61,028 nucleotides of DNA from Candidatus Hydrogenedentota bacterium (GCA_019695095.1 JAIBAQ010000015.1:1-61028), one strand, 5' to 3'. Shown: positions 9,066 to 19,400, numbered from the stretch's first letter. A program made the numbers and translations. The notes: generated by a model from the sequence alone, not told the origin.

Positions 9066-9536
9066 TCAAAAACGATTCCCCTCCACCGGGATAACGCTCT
9101 CAACCGGCCGCCATGCCCAAGTGCTCGCAAAAAGCGGCCTCAAGATCCTGCCCCTGAGCAATTCGCGCCGGCACTCCGTTGCGCCAGTGCAAAGTTCGGA
9201 CTCTTCATCGTGTGAATCCTGTTAATCATGTCCAACAATTCCGGCCATAAGAGCGCTCGTCAGCCAATTCGAGTTGCCCACCACGATACATTTCGCATAA
9301 GCTCTTCGCTTGCGCAACCGGACACGTGCACGACTTCGAGGTTATGCAAGGTGCATTTCTCACGAACACACTCTGTTCGCGGTGCATCGCTCTGTCTCTT
9401 ACGGCTAGACTCGTTTTGCGCTGGTTACGAAACAGGTTTGTGTCTGTTCATGAGAAATCCAGACTATGCATAGGAACTCAATGGTTAAACCACGCGAAAC
9501 GCGCAGGCAAAGCCCCACTTTAAACCTGGAGTTAAG
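9066..9536. other. Gap with no confident gene
   Basis: This 471-base stretch lies upstream of the amidohydrolase gene. The part nearest 9066 continues the decayed minus-strand coding-like text. Further right I see only short low-quality open frames without ribosome-binding sites, plus a 'tgttaatcatg' stretch resembling dispersed intergenic text of such genomes. No clear promoter was found. Confidence 0.35.
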
Positions 9537-10247
9537 ATGAAACGTCCACTTATCGGTGTTACGAGCGATTACCTGGTTTCCGAGCGCGGAAGACCGTGGA
9601 GCAATTCGGCCTGTTTGGCGAGCTATGCAGACGCCCTTGACCTTGCCGGCGCCATACCAATGATTCTCCCCCTGGCGTCCAAGACATTCTGCGGAGACGC
9701 CTTGGCTCGATTGGATGGAATCATCCTATCCGGGGGCGACGACATTCCCGCCGAGGCGTTTGGGCAGACTGCGCACCCGAAATCGCATCCACTGCCCAAA
9801 GAACGCTGGGACAGTGAATGCATGTGGCTCAATGCCGCCCTCGACGCCAACAAACCGGTTCTGGGCATCTGTTTGGGAATGCAGACCATGTGTGTCGCAG
9901 CAGGGGCAGAGATTTTGCAGGACATCCCCGATCTGTGCCCGAACGCCTTCACGCACGGTACCCCTAGCCGAAAACACCCACATGAGATCGATCTCGTCAG
10001 CGGAACCATGCTGTCACGCTTTGCTCCAACGCCCCGCGTGTCCATCTGCTCCTCACACCACCAAGCCGTGAAGAGCGTCCCCGCACCCTATACGCTTGCC
10101 GCACTCAGCCCCGACGGCATAATAGAAGCCGTCGAGGATCCCACCCGTCCCTTCGTTGTGGGCGTGCAATGGCACCCGGAGCGAAACGACGCCCAACCCG
10201 ATTGGCTCTTGACAGCCTTCGTGCAGCATTGCGCGGAAACACTCTGA
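9537..10247 (+). CDS. Gamma-glutamyl-gamma-aminobutyrate hydrolase-like (peptidase C26)
   Basis: This 236-residue class I glutamine-amidotransferase-fold hydrolase is of the PuuD/peptidase C26 family, which cleaves gamma-glutamyl amide bonds of small molecules. The N-terminus (RPLIGVTSDY) is typical. The nucleophile elbow GICLGMQ carries the catalytic Cys, and the GVQWHPE motif carries the catalytic His-Glu. Ribosome-binding site GGAG lies five bases before the ATG. It is followed closely by an M28-family gene. The substrate cannot be told from sequence; folate or peptidoglycan gamma-glutamyl bonds are alternatives. Confidence 0.88.
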   Translation: MKRPLIGVTSDYLVSERGRPWSNSACLASYADALDLAGAIPMILPLASKTFCGDALARLDGIILSGGDDIPAEAFGQTAHPKSHPLPKERWDSECMWLNAALDANKPVLGICLGMQTMCVAAGAEILQDIPDLCPNAFTHGTPSRKHPHEIDLVSGTMLSRFAPTPRVSICSSHHQAVKSVPAPYTLAALSPDGIIEAVEDPTRPFVVGVQWHPERNDAQPDWLLTAFVQHCAETL

Positions 10248-10326
10248 TTTGAAGTGCCGGTTTGTGTTTGCGGGCTGCGCTGGCCATAATGCTAAAAATG
10301 CTCTTCGCACTGAGGAACGCGTATAC

Positions 10327-11322
10327 GTGAACAATCAAGGCCGAACCGCCCTGCGCTTCATCATTGCCTTTGGCGTGATGGTCTTCTGTGGTCTCATCCT
10401 ATTTGCATATGGCCTGCGGCTTGCAACGAAGCGCGACGAAAATCAACGCGCGGCTGCCGGCGCCAAATCTCCATTTAACGGCCAGCGCGCCTATGAAGAC
10501 CTGAAACGCATCGTCGCCATTGGCCCGCGCCCGCCGGGTTCGCCTCAAGCCGACCAATTGCGCGATTTTCTTCGAGAACAGCTTACGCAAATCGGCATTC
10601 CATATCGAGAACATCGTTTCGAAGCAGACACGCCCATCGGCAAAATCACGATGCTCAACCTGGTGGCCGAGATAAAAGGCTCAACACCCGGCACAATCCT
10701 GATAGGAAATCACTACGACACGAAGTACATGCCGGGCATAACGTTCGTGGGAGCCAATGACGGCGGTTCCACAACCGCATGGATGCTCGAAATGGCAAGA
10801 GCCATTGGACCTTCACGCAAAGGCCGTACGCTGTGGCTGGTGTGGTTCGACGGAGAAGAAGCCATCAAGGAATGGAGCGACACGGACGGACTCTACGGCA
10901 GCCGCGAGTTCGTGCGCGACCTCCGCCGCCGCAACGAACTCAAGTCCATCCACGCAATGATCAACGTCGACATGATTGGCGACGTCTATCTGGGAATTGT
11001 CCGAGATCCAGGTGCGCCACCCTGGCTAAGCACCCTCGTTTGGACCCAGGCCGCCGAGCTCGGGTACAGCAGCCATTTCCTGCCGACAAGCATGCCGGTC
11101 CAGGACGACCACATGCCTTTCAGGCTGGCGCAAATACCCGCCTTGGAGCTCATCGACTTTGAGTATGGGGGTTCCGCGCTGGAGCACCGCTCCAATTGGC
11201 ACACGGAGCGTGACACCATCGATCGTGTGGATCCGCGCAGTTTGCAGGTCGTCGGAGACGTGCTCTATCATGCGCTTCCTACTATGGATCAACTGCTCGA
11301 CGAAGGCGTGGCGGGACGATGA
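10327..11322 (+). CDS. Membrane-anchored M28 family protein, glutaminyl-cyclase-like
   Basis: An N-terminal transmembrane helix (about residues 9-28) anchors an extracytoplasmic M28 metallopeptidase-fold domain. The zinc-ligand set of the family is in place: His-Tyr-Asp in GNHYDTKY, Asp in GANDGGS, the Glu pair in WFDGEEA, Asp in NVDMIGD and a late His in NWHTERDT. The pattern and the HTERDT motif fit glutaminyl-peptide cyclotransferases better than aminopeptidases, which is an inference. I chose GTG 10327 because GAGGA precedes it by ten bases; an ATG at 10249, two bases after the previous stop, would add 26 unlikely residues. It overlaps the next gene by four bases. Confidence 0.82.
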   Translation: MNNQGRTALRFIIAFGVMVFCGLILFAYGLRLATKRDENQRAAAGAKSPFNGQRAYEDLKRIVAIGPRPPGSPQADQLRDFLREQLTQIGIPYREHRFEADTPIGKITMLNLVAEIKGSTPGTILIGNHYDTKYMPGITFVGANDGGSTTAWMLEMARAIGPSRKGRTLWLVWFDGEEAIKEWSDTDGLYGSREFVRDLRRRNELKSIHAMINVDMIGDVYLGIVRDPGAPPWLSTLVWTQAAELGYSSHFLPTSMPVQDDHMPFRLAQIPALELIDFEYGGSALEHRSNWHTERDTIDRVDPRSLQVVGDVLYHALPTMDQLLDEGVAGR

Positions 11323-12620
11323 GTACGGGCTCAAATGCAAACACTCCTTGGCTGGAAGCCGTTTCGCCGGAGGATCTTCGGCGAATCGTCGACGCGCTCT
11401 ACCGGGTTCACCGTTTTCTTGTCGTTATCACAGACCTCGACGTCTTGCTCGAACGCATCATGGAAGAAAGCAAGCACGTAGCCCAGGCCGAGGCCTGTTC
11501 CTTGCTCCTGTACGATTCCATCGCTGAAGAGCTCTACTTTGAAGTGGCCCTGGGCGAGTCCGGCGACCAACAGGCGCTGAAACGCATGGTGCGGCTCAAA
11601 CTTGACCAGGGTATCGCGGGAGCCGCCGCCACGTCGCGTCAGACTATCAACGTCCCCGACGTGTACTCGGACCCCCGCTTCTATGGAGATGCTGACGCAA
11701 CAAGCCATTTCAGAACCCATTCGCTCTTGGCAGTGCCTCTGGTCGACAGGGACAAGCTGGTCGGGGTCCTCGAAGTCGTGAATAAGATTGGCGGCGGCCC
11801 ATTCACGGGAATCGACAGCCGCATCATGGAAATGTTTGGAGGCCTCGTGGCTTCGGCGATAGCGAACGCCCGGCTCATTGAGGAAAATCTGCGAGCCGAA
11901 CGTCTCGCCGCTATTGGTCAAGCCATCGCTGGTTTGTCGCACTACACCAAAAACATCATCACCGGCATGAGCGGCAGCGTGGACCTCATTGACCAAGGTC
12001 TGGAACGGGATAACCAGGAACTCGTGAAGCGTAGTTGGCCCGTATTCAAACGCACCACAAAGCGGATTGCCAACTTCGTGGAAGATATGCTCGCGTTCTC
12101 CAAGCCCCGAACACCGATTCTCGAAACGTGCCTGATTGGCGAAATCATCGACGACGCCGTGCAGACCTTTCAGGAGACTCTGGTTCGTAAAGAAGTCAGT
12201 CTCCAAGTGGACTATTCGCAGGCGCCAATTCCTGTCCAGGTCGAACCTCAGGGCATATACCGCGTGCTGCTCAATCTGATGATCAATTCGTCGGAGGCCG
12301 TACCCAAGAAAGATGGTATCCTTCGAATCGAAGCCAGGCAGTCCGAATCGGGAGATCTCTTGCTTGAGGTAGCCGACAACGGTCCCGGAGTGCCGGACAA
12401 TTTGCGCCGCAAGATCTTCGAACCGTTCTTCTCCACAAAAGGCACCCAGGGCACGGGGCTTGGTCTCGCGGTCACGCGCAAGTTGATCCGCGAACACGGC
12501 GGCGAAATCGAGATCGACAGCAGTCCCGAAGGCGGAGCGCTATTCCGTATCCGCATACCTAAGACACCCAAACCCAGAGACGAAAGAAGTCATGGCAAAG
12601 AAGCAATCCAAGAAATTTGA
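11319..12620 (+). CDS. GAF-domain sensor histidine kinase
   Basis: This 433-residue soluble kinase has no transmembrane segment. A GAF sensor domain spans about residues 25-188. The phospho-acceptor region follows with His208 in the motif GLSHYTKN, not the usual HE(L/I)R-x-P box. The HATPase domain has its N box (LLNLMINSSEAV, about 316-328), G1 box DNGPGVPD and G2 box GTGLGLAVT. No response-regulator gene is adjacent, so its partner is unknown. It starts inside the M28 gene (ATGA overlap) and its own end overlaps the next small gene, so the three are probably co-translated. Confidence 0.9.
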   Translation: MSTGSNANTPWLEAVSPEDLRRIVDALYRVHRFLVVITDLDVLLERIMEESKHVAQAEACSLLLYDSIAEELYFEVALGESGDQQALKRMVRLKLDQGIAGAAATSRQTINVPDVYSDPRFYGDADATSHFRTHSLLAVPLVDRDKLVGVLEVVNKIGGGPFTGIDSRIMEMFGGLVASAIANARLIEENLRAERLAAIGQAIAGLSHYTKNIITGMSGSVDLIDQGLERDNQELVKRSWPVFKRTTKRIANFVEDMLAFSKPRTPILETCLIGEIIDDAVQTFQETLVRKEVSLQVDYSQAPIPVQVEPQGIYRVLLNLMINSSEAVPKKDGILRIEARQSESGDLLLEVADNGPGVPDNLRRKIFEPFFSTKGTQGTGLGLAVTRKLIREHGGEIEIDSSPEGGALFRIRIPKTPKPRDERSHGKEAIQEI

Positions 12621-12846
12621 TGCCGTAGGGTGGAAATTCTGGGCAGTGGCATTTGTGGTGCTGTTGACGCCTTCCGTCTATGGCATGTCGCAAATTGTCC
12701 GGGAGAATACCAAGTACTTCGTGATCGTCTTTATGGCGGTTCTGGCGGCGGGCGCCGCGGCAGCCCTTGTCACCTGGGCCGTCAATTCAATCATTCAACT
12801 GGTGATCAGCAGCAATCGAAAGAAACAAAAGAAGACACACCGGTAA
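12592..12846 (+). CDS. Small two-helix membrane protein
   Basis: An 84-residue protein with a basic N-terminus, two transmembrane helices (about 15-33 and 43-70) and a basic C-terminal tail (RKKQKKTHR). It starts 29 bases before the kinase stop codon, with a purine-rich AAAGAAG just upstream, so it is probably coupled to the kinase. I do not recognise the family. A role as membrane partner of the soluble kinase is only a guess from position. The next 204 bases up to 13050 hold only a short inverted repeat (CCGGTAACACCGG) and no gene I can support. Confidence 0.65.
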   Translation: MAKKQSKKFDAVGWKFWAVAFVVLLTPSVYGMSQIVRENTKYFVIVFMAVLAAGAAAALVTWAVNSIIQLVISSNRKKQKKTHR

Positions 12847-13050
12847 CACCGGTTGAGAAAATGCAGGTTCGCGCGATGATGGCATTGCTCTCTCGTGAGC
12901 GCGAGATATCACGGAACGTATGTTCTTCGTTGAATCGGGCTTTTCAGACGCCATGCACACAAGAACGTCCGTAGTCCGGGTGTCTCACCGGCGAAGCAAA
13001 ACGCCGGAGTGGAATGCGGAGTAGCACGTTGAGGGATCAAGGGTAGTCGG

Positions 13051-14523
13051 ATGGCGCACCATACGAAGGATTCGAGCGACTCGATGGCAGATCTTGAAGA
13101 ACTGTCTAAATACGTCGCCTCGCATCCCGACGACTACACCCAACGCTGGCGGCTCGCCAAAAAGTTGTACATGGCGTGGGAATACAACGATGCCATCAAG
13201 CACCTGCTCATTCTGAAAAAGAACTGGACCCGCCGCCTCAATGTGCTTCGCTATCTTGCGGCCACCTACTACCGGCTCGGCAAATACGAAGAATCCATCA
13301 CAGAGTTGAAGGAAATCCTGCAGCAGTGGCCCTCCGAAACCGCCGTGTGGGAACAACTGGCGCGCGTCTACGAAATTGCTGACCAGCCCGAATCCGCGGC
13401 GCAGGCATGGGAGCACGTCTTGCTCCTGGAACCCAATCATCCGATCGCGGGACGCGCCGTCGCGAGGCTTCGCTCATCCAGGCCGGTGACTCCCAGAGAG
13501 AACCTCCGGCTCAACGACAGCGACAGTGGGATTCATATCAATCGAGGCGTCATCTGTCCCTCGTGCGGGGCTCAGAACAGCGCGGAATTCGAACGATGCT
13601 GGCAATGCCACGGCATCCTGCAAGAGTTCTCCATGGCCGATGATGCGCCCGCAATCGTGCCCGACGTTAAGCCGGCACATTGGGGTCTGACTTTGGTGGG
13701 CGGATTGGCAACCGTTGCTGTGCTTTCCCTGGCAGTCCATTTCACCGTTGCATACTTCAAGCAGTTGGACTCGGACACTGCTCCACTGACCGTCCATGCC
13801 GTGCTTGCAACGGCCTTCTTCGTTCCGCGTCTTGTTGTGTGCGGCGTGCTGTTGTTGGTGTGGCCCATCGTGTTGCGAATCGCCGTTCGCTTGGCGCGCG
13901 CCCCAAAACCGTCAGCCACAGGATTGCTGGGGACCGGCAGCTTCCTTGCCTGCGCCTGCTACGCACTCACGTGGATTCCCACCCAGTATCTGATTGCCGT
14001 GCCCGTTCCGATGGCTATCCTGTCCTTTGCCGCTGTGATGATGATGGGCAAGTTCTCGTTGGGACAGGGTATTCGGATCTGGTTGATTCAGGGTATCGGC
14101 GCGCTTGCCACAATAGCCGCAGTCTCTATCGCACAGTTGGGTCCAGCGCCGCTTGCGGAAATCTACAGAATTTCCGCTGCTGCCAAGGCCGTGGACTCAG
14201 ACGTTTCGGCAAGTACGGTCGAAGCTGGCCAAGGCTCGACGCCCCTGGTCTGGACCATTACGTGGCAATCGACGGGGTCGCGTTGGCTTGATGCTCAGGC
14301 CGCGGATGTAACGTTTACGGTTACGCCGGAACCCCAAGGCGCCGCACTAAGCGTCGGCCTGCGAAAGGATGGTCAATTCTGTCACTACGCCGATGCCCCG
14401 CCCTATCGATTCACCACGGCGGTGTCGCCGGATTCAAGCTACCAACTTGCTATAAATGGAGCGCCCGGCTCCAAAGCCAGCGTCACACTTCAGGGAGTAC
14501 TGCGCCCCCGCGTTGTCCCCTGA
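13051..14523 (+). CDS. TPR / zinc-ribbon membrane protein
   Basis: A 490-residue protein. Residues 15-150 form three to four tetratricopeptide repeats, the clearest around YNDAIKHLLILKK and YEESITELKEILQQWP. A zinc ribbon follows with Cys169, Cys172, Cys183 and Cys186 (CPSCG ... CWQCHG). Residues 210-380 contain about five hydrophobic helices resembling a Yip1-like bundle, and the last 100 residues look like an extracytoplasmic beta-domain. AAGG lies nine bases before the ATG. Its 3' end overlaps the convergent O-antigen-ligase-like gene by 34 bases. Function is unknown; the order of domains suggests a cytoplasmic interaction platform tethered to the membrane. Confidence 0.8.
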   Translation: MAHHTKDSSDSMADLEELSKYVASHPDDYTQRWRLAKKLYMAWEYNDAIKHLLILKKNWTRRLNVLRYLAATYYRLGKYEESITELKEILQQWPSETAVWEQLARVYEIADQPESAAQAWEHVLLLEPNHPIAGRAVARLRSSRPVTPRENLRLNDSDSGIHINRGVICPSCGAQNSAEFERCWQCHGILQEFSMADDAPAIVPDVKPAHWGLTLVGGLATVAVLSLAVHFTVAYFKQLDSDTAPLTVHAVLATAFFVPRLVVCGVLLLVWPIVLRIAVRLARAPKPSATGLLGTGSFLACACYALTWIPTQYLIAVPVPMAILSFAAVMMMGKFSLGQGIRIWLIQGIGALATIAAVSIAQLGPAPLAEIYRISAAAKAVDSDVSASTVEAGQGSTPLVWTITWQSTGSRWLDAQAADVTFTVTPEPQGAALSVGLRKDGQFCHYADAPPYRFTTAVSPDSSYQLAINGAPGSKASVTLQGVLRPRVVP

Positions 14524-16316
14524 TGACCGGTCTCTCTATCCAATCTCTGCACAGTCTCCTCATCCAGCCAACGACGCGCCGAATTCAGCGCAGTCTCTCT
14601 GGATTCACCCACACTGCCCGCGAGAATCCCTCGCCATGCAGTCTCATTCTGAGGCCAGCGCCATATTGCCGCGTCGAAGTGTCCAAAAGCTGTCTGCCCA
14701 TCGTGGCGCTCCACCGCTAGCAATGCCAGCGCGAGATGCACCGCGCCCGTATCGATTCCTTTAAGCGCCCGCTCAAACTGGCGGCGCGCCTCCTCCTTTC
14801 GTCCCGCATTCAGCAACGCGATCCCGTAGTGCTCGTGGGCCGTAGGCCGTTGCAGCGGCCACGCCAACGCGCGCTCGTACGCGTCAAACGGTGGTGCGCC
14901 CGTTAGATGAACGTCTTGCGCGTAACGCAGCAGACAACTACCCGGAGAAACCAGGGCGACATACCCAGCCCCCAATCCCACCGAAATGACCCCAACAAGC
15001 GCCGCGCATGCACGGCTGGGAGTAGCATATCCTGGCTCTTGTCCTACCCCATTCGTTGAACGTCGTCGCGCCAATAGCATTCCCGCCAGCAGCAACGCCG
15101 CAAGCACATGGGGCGGGCTTCGAAACGGGAATGACACACAGGCGACCGCGCCAAGCGCAACCAGCGAACCCCACTCCGGGCCTCGACATCTCAACACAAT
15201 GACAATCATTACCAGCCAGATGATCGCACCCACTGCCCCGGTTTCGGCAAGAATCAAAAGGGGCTCGCAATGGGGGTCTTCAACCAGCAGTTCATTGTGC
15301 GCCAAACGTTCGCCTCCCGGCGCCCATAGCGCCTCCCCCATGTAATACGGAGAGCGATACGCAAACGTGCCTGGACCAGTCCCTACGAGCCAATGGTCCC
15401 GAATCATCCGGCGGGTCCCATCCCAGAACCAAAGACGCAGGTTGCCCCCCGAGTCCTCACGCGACATGGAATGGGACAGCCGTTCAACCGTTCGGTCGGG
15501 CGCGGCATACACAGCGGCGAAGATTGCCAACGGCGCGACTAGCCCGACGACGAAGGCCCGCTTGGGTGTTACACCACGCGCGCCCAATGCCACAATCGTT
15601 CCGGCAAGAGCTGCGCCCCACGCTCCACGCGATCCTGTCAGACCCAGTATCAGTAGAAACAGCAGCAATACGATCGCATCGACAATCCACATTCCGATGC
15701 CGGATCGCTTCTCCTCGGAATCGCCGCATTCACGAAGACCTGATGCCATCCGCCAAACAAGCAGCGGGACCAGCACGGCAAGATAAGCCCCCAGCAAATT
15801 GGAATTTCCGAACACGGAGTAAAGAGGCTGGGCTTTGCCATCGTAGGTCGGAAACCAAGCGGGAAATGCGTCGGCAACCTGCACAATGGCCGCAAACGAG
15901 ACCAAGATGCCCGAGAAGATAAGCATCGCCAAGAAACGCTTGCGCCATCTCGCCTCTTTTAAAAGATCGAACGCCGCTATGGCAAAAAGGACGGACAGCA
16001 CCTGAGGCCACGTTTCATAGGGGAAATCGTGAAATCGCGAATCGTCGCGAAAGATGTGCAGCCCGGTGGCGACTGCAAAGAACAAGGCCAGCAGGCTGTA
16101 GGTGCGCACACCTTCCCAGGGCAGCCGTCCACGCAGAATCGTCAACAACCCCATGCATATCAGAAGCACCCCAAGGACGGCCGCCTTGGCATCCAGAAAA
16201 GTCTCCATATGCACCGAATACGCGCAGGCCGTTCCCGCAATCGCCAGACACACGACCGCGCCGCGCGCACCATCCAGGAAAACGTTTGCACTCTTTGTTT
16301 CGAGCGAAGGCTCCAT
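14490..16316 (-). CDS. O-antigen ligase/polymerase-like (Wzy_C) membrane protein with TPR tail
   Basis: A 608-residue polytopic protein with 10 or more hydrophobic helices. Motifs typical of the O-antigen ligase family are present: FGNSNLLGAYLA, LTGSRGAWGAAL, and VGTGPGTFAYRSPYY followed by AHNELLVE in the large loop. The last 150 residues form TPR-like helices (for example EHYGIALLNAGRKEEARRQF), as in many Wzy_C proteins of this kind. It probably transfers or polymerises surface glycans at the periplasmic face. I start it at ATG 16316, behind GGAAGAGGGAATAGG; an in-frame ATG at 16361 lacks a ribosome-binding site. Confidence 0.85.
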   Translation of the reverse strand: MEPSLETKSANVFLDGARGAVVCLAIAGTACAYSVHMETFLDAKAAVLGVLLICMGLLTILRGRLPWEGVRTYSLLALFFAVATGLHIFRDDSRFHDFPYETWPQVLSVLFAIAAFDLLKEARWRKRFLAMLIFSGILVSFAAIVQVADAFPAWFPTYDGKAQPLYSVFGNSNLLGAYLAVLVPLLVWRMASGLRECGDSEEKRSGIGMWIVDAIVLLLFLLILGLTGSRGAWGAALAGTIVALGARGVTPKRAFVVGLVAPLAIFAAVYAAPDRTVERLSHSMSREDSGGNLRLWFWDGTRRMIRDHWLVGTGPGTFAYRSPYYMGEALWAPGGERLAHNELLVEDPHCEPLLILAETGAVGAIIWLVMIVIVLRCRGPEWGSLVALGAVACVSFPFRSPPHVLAALLLAGMLLARRRSTNGVGQEPGYATPSRACAALVGVISVGLGAGYVALVSPGSCLLRYAQDVHLTGAPPFDAYERALAWPLQRPTAHEHYGIALLNAGRKEEARRQFERALKGIDTGAVHLALALLAVERHDGQTAFGHFDAAIWRWPQNETAWRGILAGSVGESRETALNSARRWLDEETVQRLDRETGHQGTTRGRSTP

Positions 16317-16352
16317 CTTTGCGCCTATTCCCTCTTCCCACTGTCTCGGAAG

Positions 16353-16381
16353 TTGACACATACTACACCGGTCACTACGAT
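16353..16381 (+). promoter_or_regulatory. Sigma-70-type promoter for the GH2 gene
   Basis: A perfect TTGACA (16353-16358), a 17-base spacer and TACGAT (16376-16381, four of six). Transcription would begin near 16388, leaving a leader of about 55 bases. The site lies in the divergent spacer shared with the O-antigen-ligase-like gene. Confidence 0.65.
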
Positions 16382-16396
16382 ACCTGAATCTTGGGA

Positions 16397-16418
16397 GCGG
16401 CGGCTTTACGCCCGCCGC
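16397..16418. promoter_or_regulatory. GC-rich inverted repeat in the GH2 leader
   Basis: GCGGCGG and CCGCCGC form a seven-base-pair hairpin around an eight-base loop. It begins about ten bases after the predicted transcription start and 24 bases before the GH2 start codon. It could be an operator or an mRNA hairpin that modulates translation; no T-run follows, so it is not a normal terminator. Confidence 0.4.
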
Positions 16419-16442
16419 GATTCATCGTAGGGGTAGTAAGCA

Positions 16443-19400
16443 ATGATCAGTCACCGAGCCTTTCTGCTTGTTTTCTTGTCCATTTCGACCACTGCCATGG
16501 CCTGGGACAATCCCGATCTTCATCCCCGCCCCGACTGGTCCCGTCCGTACGTCAATCTCAATGGCTCCTGGCGATTCGATTTTGACTCCAACGACGCCGG
16601 GGTGAAAGAGGCATGGTTCGAGAAACACGACTACACAAAGACCATAAACGTGCCCTATCCATGGCAAAGCAAGCTTTCGGGCATCCAGGCCGTCGATTAC
16701 AACGGTGTCGCGTGGTACGAGCGCGATATCACTATCCCGGCCGATGCTGGTCCCCGCGTCTTCGTCGTTTTTGGAGCAATCGACTGGAAGGCTACGGTCT
16801 ACGCAAATGGCAAAGAACTCGTCACGCATGAAGGTGGGTACGTCCCCTTTGAAGTGGAACTGACCGACGTAGCAAAGCCCGGCGAGAACGTGCGGCTGAC
16901 GGTCCGCGTGGAAGATCGCTCTGAGGCGGACCTGCCCACCGGGAAACAGGTTCATTGGTACACGCAGACCGGCGGCATATGGCAGACGGTATATCTTGAA
17001 TCTCGCGGAACCGCATTCTTGAGACAGACACACGTCTATCCCGATATCGATAACGCGAAGGCAGGGTTTGAAGTATCCGTAATCGCGCCAAAGGATGGTT
17101 CCTATACGCTATCCGTCACGGCAAGCCGCGACGGTCAGACTCAGTCCGCGAAGCAGAAAATCGCGTGCAAGACCGGTGAAAACTTGGCCAATGTGACCCT
17201 CGCCATTGCGAATCCAGCCCTGTGGTCGCCGGACTCCCCCAACCTCTACGACGCCGTCATCGAGCTGCTTCAAAACGGCAAGGTCGTGGATTCCGCGAAG
17301 ACCTACTTCGGCATGCGCAAAGTCTCGCGAGGTACCTACGGCGGCAGCGAGTACGAGTACATCCTGCTCAACAACAAGCCCATCTACCTTCGCGGGGCAT
17401 TGCATCAGTCATTCAATCCCGATGGCATACACACACACCCCGACGATGCCTATATCCGGCGCGACTACGAGAAGACAAAGGATCTGGGTCTCAACTTCCT
17501 GCGTATTCACATCAAGACCGAAGAACCCCGCGCCCTCTACTGGGCCGATAAGCTTGGTGTGCTCATCATGAGCGATGTCCCCAATTGGTGGACCAAATCC
17601 GACCGCTCTCGAGGCGCGTGGGAAGCCACCATGCGAGGCCAGATTGCCCGCGATTTCAATCACCCCGCCGTATTTTCCTGGTGTCTATTTAATGAAACGT
17701 GGGGCATTGGAGACAAGGGGTACGACAAAGACACGCAGAATTGGGTGGCCGAGAAATACCACGAAGCCAAGAAGCTTGATCCAACCAGGCTGATTGAGGA
17801 CAACTCGGCCTGCAATTACGACCACGTCATTTCCGACATCAACTCCTGGCACTTCTACACGGACAACGTGCAGGATGCAAAGGACAACATCGACCAAATT
17901 GTCGCGAAGACGTTCCCCGGCTCCGATTACAACTACGCCAAGGGTTGGAAGCAAGACACTGCGCCGCTTATCAACTCGGAATACGGCGGTGTCAGCGCAG
18001 GCTCCGGAGATCGGGATATTTCGTGGGTCTTTCTCTTCCTGACCAATCTGCTCCGCAAGCACAACAAGATCTGCGGTTATGTCTACACCGAACTCGAAGA
18101 CATCGAGTGGGAACACAACGGGTACATGAACTACGACCGAAGCGATAAAGTCTTCGCGTATCCCGCAGGCATCAAGGTCGCCGATTTGCAGGGCGCCGAG
18201 TACCCGGTTCTCGATTGCCCGCCGTACCAAGCCGTGAACCCCGGCGACAAGGTGAGTGTCCCCATTCTGCTCAGCCATTGGTCCGAAGACACGGGGCTTA
18301 CCCTTCGCATATCCGCGGCGGGCAAGTCGACCGACGGGCAGGAATGGTCCGCCAGCATTGCTCCCGTCGAACGGCCCGTGACAGACGCAAAACCGTTTAC
18401 GGTTTCACCACAGGGCACGTTTGACTTCGTCGCGCCCAAAAACAACGGCCTGATAAGCGTCGTTGCCGAAGTCCTTAAAGATGGAAAACGCATTGGCGCG
18501 AACTACTGCGTTGTGCACGTTAAGAACAGCCCGATCTGGAATGCACCTGGGTTGTACTGCGCATCGTTCCCAGTCGACGCGTTCAGCGAATATACGTTCG
18601 CCGCGCCCGGCGCAATCCCACCCAAGAACACCAGCAAGACCTTCGGTTACAAGAACGGCTCCGTTGCCTATCGCCTCAAGATGCCTTCCGATCTCAAAGT
18701 TGATGCGATCCAAGAGTGCCGCCTTGTCGCGGAACTGGGCGCACAAGCGGAAGACGAGCGCAAAGACTGGCCGCAACGCAAGCATCCTCAAGACTATCCA
18801 CAGACCGATGGCAAGGCGTGGCCAACCGATATCGCAATCACGGTAAATGGCGTGGAGATCAAGACCGTTTCCGTCGACAACGATTTCGCGGATGCGGAAG
18901 GCATTATGTCGCACGTCGCCGGATTCCACCACGGATCGCACGGCCAAGTTTTTGACATCCGCATCGAGGGAGCGGCACTGGATGCGTTGAAGGCATCGCT
19001 CAAGAAGAAGAAACCCGTCGAACTACGCTTCGAGGTAAAAAGCGATGCGGCGCACGTCGGCGGACTCGCCATCTACGGCGCGAATATGGGTTCCTACCCA
19101 GCCGATCCCGCCCTGCTCTTCCAGTTGAAGCCGGGCGCGACAGTCCCTTCCAAGCAGCCTGAAATCGTGGATTCGCAAGTGAATTCCGTGATTGAAATTG
19201 TCAAGCGCGGCCCGGACGGCCACGTCTGGCAATACACAACCACCGATCCCGGCGCAGACTGGAACCAGCCCAGTTTCGATGACAGGAATTGGCAAAGCGC
19301 CCCGGCCGGTTTTGGCACAAAAGGCACCCCGGGGGCCTTGGTCGGCACCGAATGGAACACGCCGAATATCTGGTTGCGCACAGAGGTCTCCATACCCAAA

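Noticed and set aside
9228-9473. An 81-codon frame upstream of the amidohydrolase gene
   Set aside because: No ribosome-binding site, codon use unlike neighbours and no protein-like pattern.
11331-12497. A 388-codon minus-strand frame over the histidine kinase
   Set aside because: The kinase boxes are intact on the plus strand; the antisense product has no recognisable features.
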